From positions 1 through 6,107 of the forward strand of contig CAKPRA010000068.1 of assembly GCA_934180065.1 (NCBI GenBank): a stretch of DNA of 6,107 bases, in the 5' to 3' direction. Origin of the DNA: an uncultured Clostridia bacterium. GTDB lineage: Bacteria; Bacillota; Clostridia; TANB77; CAG-508. Both the position numbers and the translations under genes were made by a program. The notes under the pieces were generated by a model that saw nothing but the letters and a program-made list of their open reading frames with translations, was not told the origin of the DNA and ran no database searches. Of the stretch, positions 5,793 to 6,107 are shown piece by piece. How positions within the stretch are numbered: position 1 is the first letter of the stretch; every line of letters begins with the position of its first letter.

Positions 5793-5918
5793 CTTAACCA
5801 CTTCCTTTTGTTACAAATTTCTGCACTGAGTGGGTGCAGTGGATTAGCATTTCTGCTTTAACAATTAGCAAAAATGCTAATTAGTACACCCAACTCAAAA
5901 TTAGTGGTTATAAACGAT
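5793..5918 (-). promoter_or_regulatory. Structured 5' leader with alternative folds and Shine-Dalgarno sequestration
   Basis: This is the predicted untranslated leader of the 58-residue protein. Near its 5' end TAACCACT (5910-5903) is a perfect complement of AGTGGTTA (5802-5795), which overlaps the last two bases of the ribosome binding site and reaches to 2 bases before the ATG. Between them is a long imperfect hairpin: 5827-5836 with 5887-5897 (one bulge) and 5843-5852 with 5872-5881. Two shorter hairpins compete with it: 5821-5826 with 5834-5839 (CTGCAC/GTGCAG) and 5863-5870 with 5875-5882 (AATTAGCA/TGCTAATT). These cannot coexist with the long form, so a structural switch is possible. I recognise no known riboswitch or T-box consensus. 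Confidence 0.6.
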
Positions 5919-5924
5919 AAACAC

Positions 5925-5953
5925 AATATATCAAAAAAAGAATATATTGTCAA
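5925..5953 (-). promoter_or_regulatory. SigA-type promoter of the small membrane-protein gene, with overlapping inverted repeat
   Basis: On the - strand, TTGACA (5953-5948), a 17-base spacer and TATATT (5930-5925), with a start expected near 5918. The promoter also contains the inverted repeat ACAATATAT (5923-5931) / ATATATTGT (5942-5950), which spans from -35 to -10 and could be an operator. The predicted mRNA, from here to the terminator at 5577, is about 340 bases. Confidence 0.75.
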
Positions 5954-5970
5954 TAAAAAGTCGAAAAATC

Positions 5971-6011
5971 TGTGGAAAAAATTTCAGCAACTGTGAATAA
6001 AATGTGGACAA
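5971..6011 (+). promoter_or_regulatory. Cluster of three DnaA-box-like sites
   Basis: TGTGGAAAA (5971-5979), TGTGAATAA (5992-6000) and TGTGGACAA (6003-6011) each differ from TGTGGATAA at one position and share one orientation. The first two fit the relaxed consensus TTWTNCACA on the other strand. Starts are 21 and 11 bases apart, close to two turns and one turn of the helix. An AT-rich stretch follows. This is the kind of array found upstream of dnaA or at a phage or plasmid origin. Confidence 0.55.
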
Positions 6012-6029
6012 CATAAAAAAATCATATTC

Positions 6030-6046
6030 TCCGACACCGTTCGACA
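6030..6046 (-). promoter_or_regulatory. Tandem Spo0A-box-like sites
   Basis: On the - strand this reads TGTCGAACGGTGTCGGA: a perfect Spo0A box TGTCGAA (6046-6040), a 3-base gap, and TGTCGGA (6036-6030) with one mismatch. Tandem boxes in 10-bp register are the arrangement Spo0A dimers use, for example at abrB of B. subtilis. A third near match, AGTCGAA, lies at 5959-5965 on the + strand. The pair is 45-61 bases upstream of the next start codon, where it could overlap a promoter. No good -35 hexamer is visible there. Confidence 0.45.
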
Positions 6047-6090
6047 CACAAAATTAACATAATACTGCATAATAAACATGAGGTGATATT

Positions 6091-6107
6091 ATGGAAAAAG
6101 AATATAA
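6091..6107 (+). CDS. Start of an unidentified gene, possibly a replication initiator (3' truncated by window edge)
   Basis: Only MEKEY and part of a sixth codon are in the window. GAGGTGAT at 6080-6087 gives a clear ribosome binding site a few bases before the ATG. No product can be named from five residues. The upstream DnaA-box-like array makes dnaA or a phage or plasmid replication initiator the first guess. A phage regulator read divergently from the small membrane-protein gene is the main alternative. A -10-like CATAAT occurs at 6058-6063 and again at 6068-6073, without a consensus -35, which would suit an activator-dependent promoter at the Spo0A-like boxes. Confidence 0.5.

Noticed and set aside
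5793..5918. T-box or known riboswitch in the leader
   Set aside because: No AGGGTGGNACCGCG-type T-box motif and no terminator/antiterminator T run in the leader. No known aptamer core recognised.
1..6107. CRISPR array, tRNA or rRNA genes, insertion sequence
   Set aside because: No regularly spaced direct repeats, no cloverleaf or rRNA-like sequence, and no transposase frame or terminal inverted repeats were found on either strand.

Overview
The window is strongly AT-rich, with dense AGGAGG-type ribosome binding sites, ATA/ACA/AGT-heavy codon use and short rho-independent terminators. This points to a low-GC Firmicute, most likely a Clostridia-like gut bacterium, or a siphovirus or prophage of one. 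No host can be named from the sequence alone.

Positions 1-5342 are the end of a phage late operon, all on the + strand and tightly packed. In order they are the C-terminal part of a tail-tip (minor structural) protein, a 798-residue receptor-binding tail fibre protein, a 103-residue tail-associated protein of unknown role, a single-span holin-like protein with a coiled coil, and a 506-residue cell-wall lytic enzyme. The lytic enzyme has an N-terminal membrane segment, a C39-type cysteine peptidase domain, an SH3b domain and two C-terminal tandem repeats. Genes are spaced from -1 to 11 bases apart, and the operon ends at a strong terminator just after the lytic enzyme. Together they build the adsorption end of the tail and carry out lysis.

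Positions 5343-5953 look like a self-contained type I toxin-antitoxin-like locus that ORF calling alone would miss. A 58-residue membrane protein on the - strand has its own consensus promoter, a roughly 125-base highly foldable leader and its own terminator. From the opposite side, up to three consensus promoters on the + strand converge on it. A + strand terminator lies inside the 3' end of its coding sequence, so the nearest promoter would make an antisense RNA of about 90 bases covering the 3' end of the mRNA. This is the layout of TxpA/RatA and BsrG/SR4-type systems, but protein and RNA look unfamiliar to me. Toxicity and antisense function are inference.

Positions 5954-6107 hold three DnaA-box-like 9-mers in one orientation, starting 21 and 11 bp apart. 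They are followed by two tandem Spo0A-box-like heptamers in 10-bp register, then a good ribosome binding site and the first five codons of a + strand gene that runs off the window. This resembles a replication-initiator (dnaA-like) upstream region under sporulation control, either chromosomal oriC next to a prophage end or a phage control region that reads host Spo0A. The window does not decide between these.
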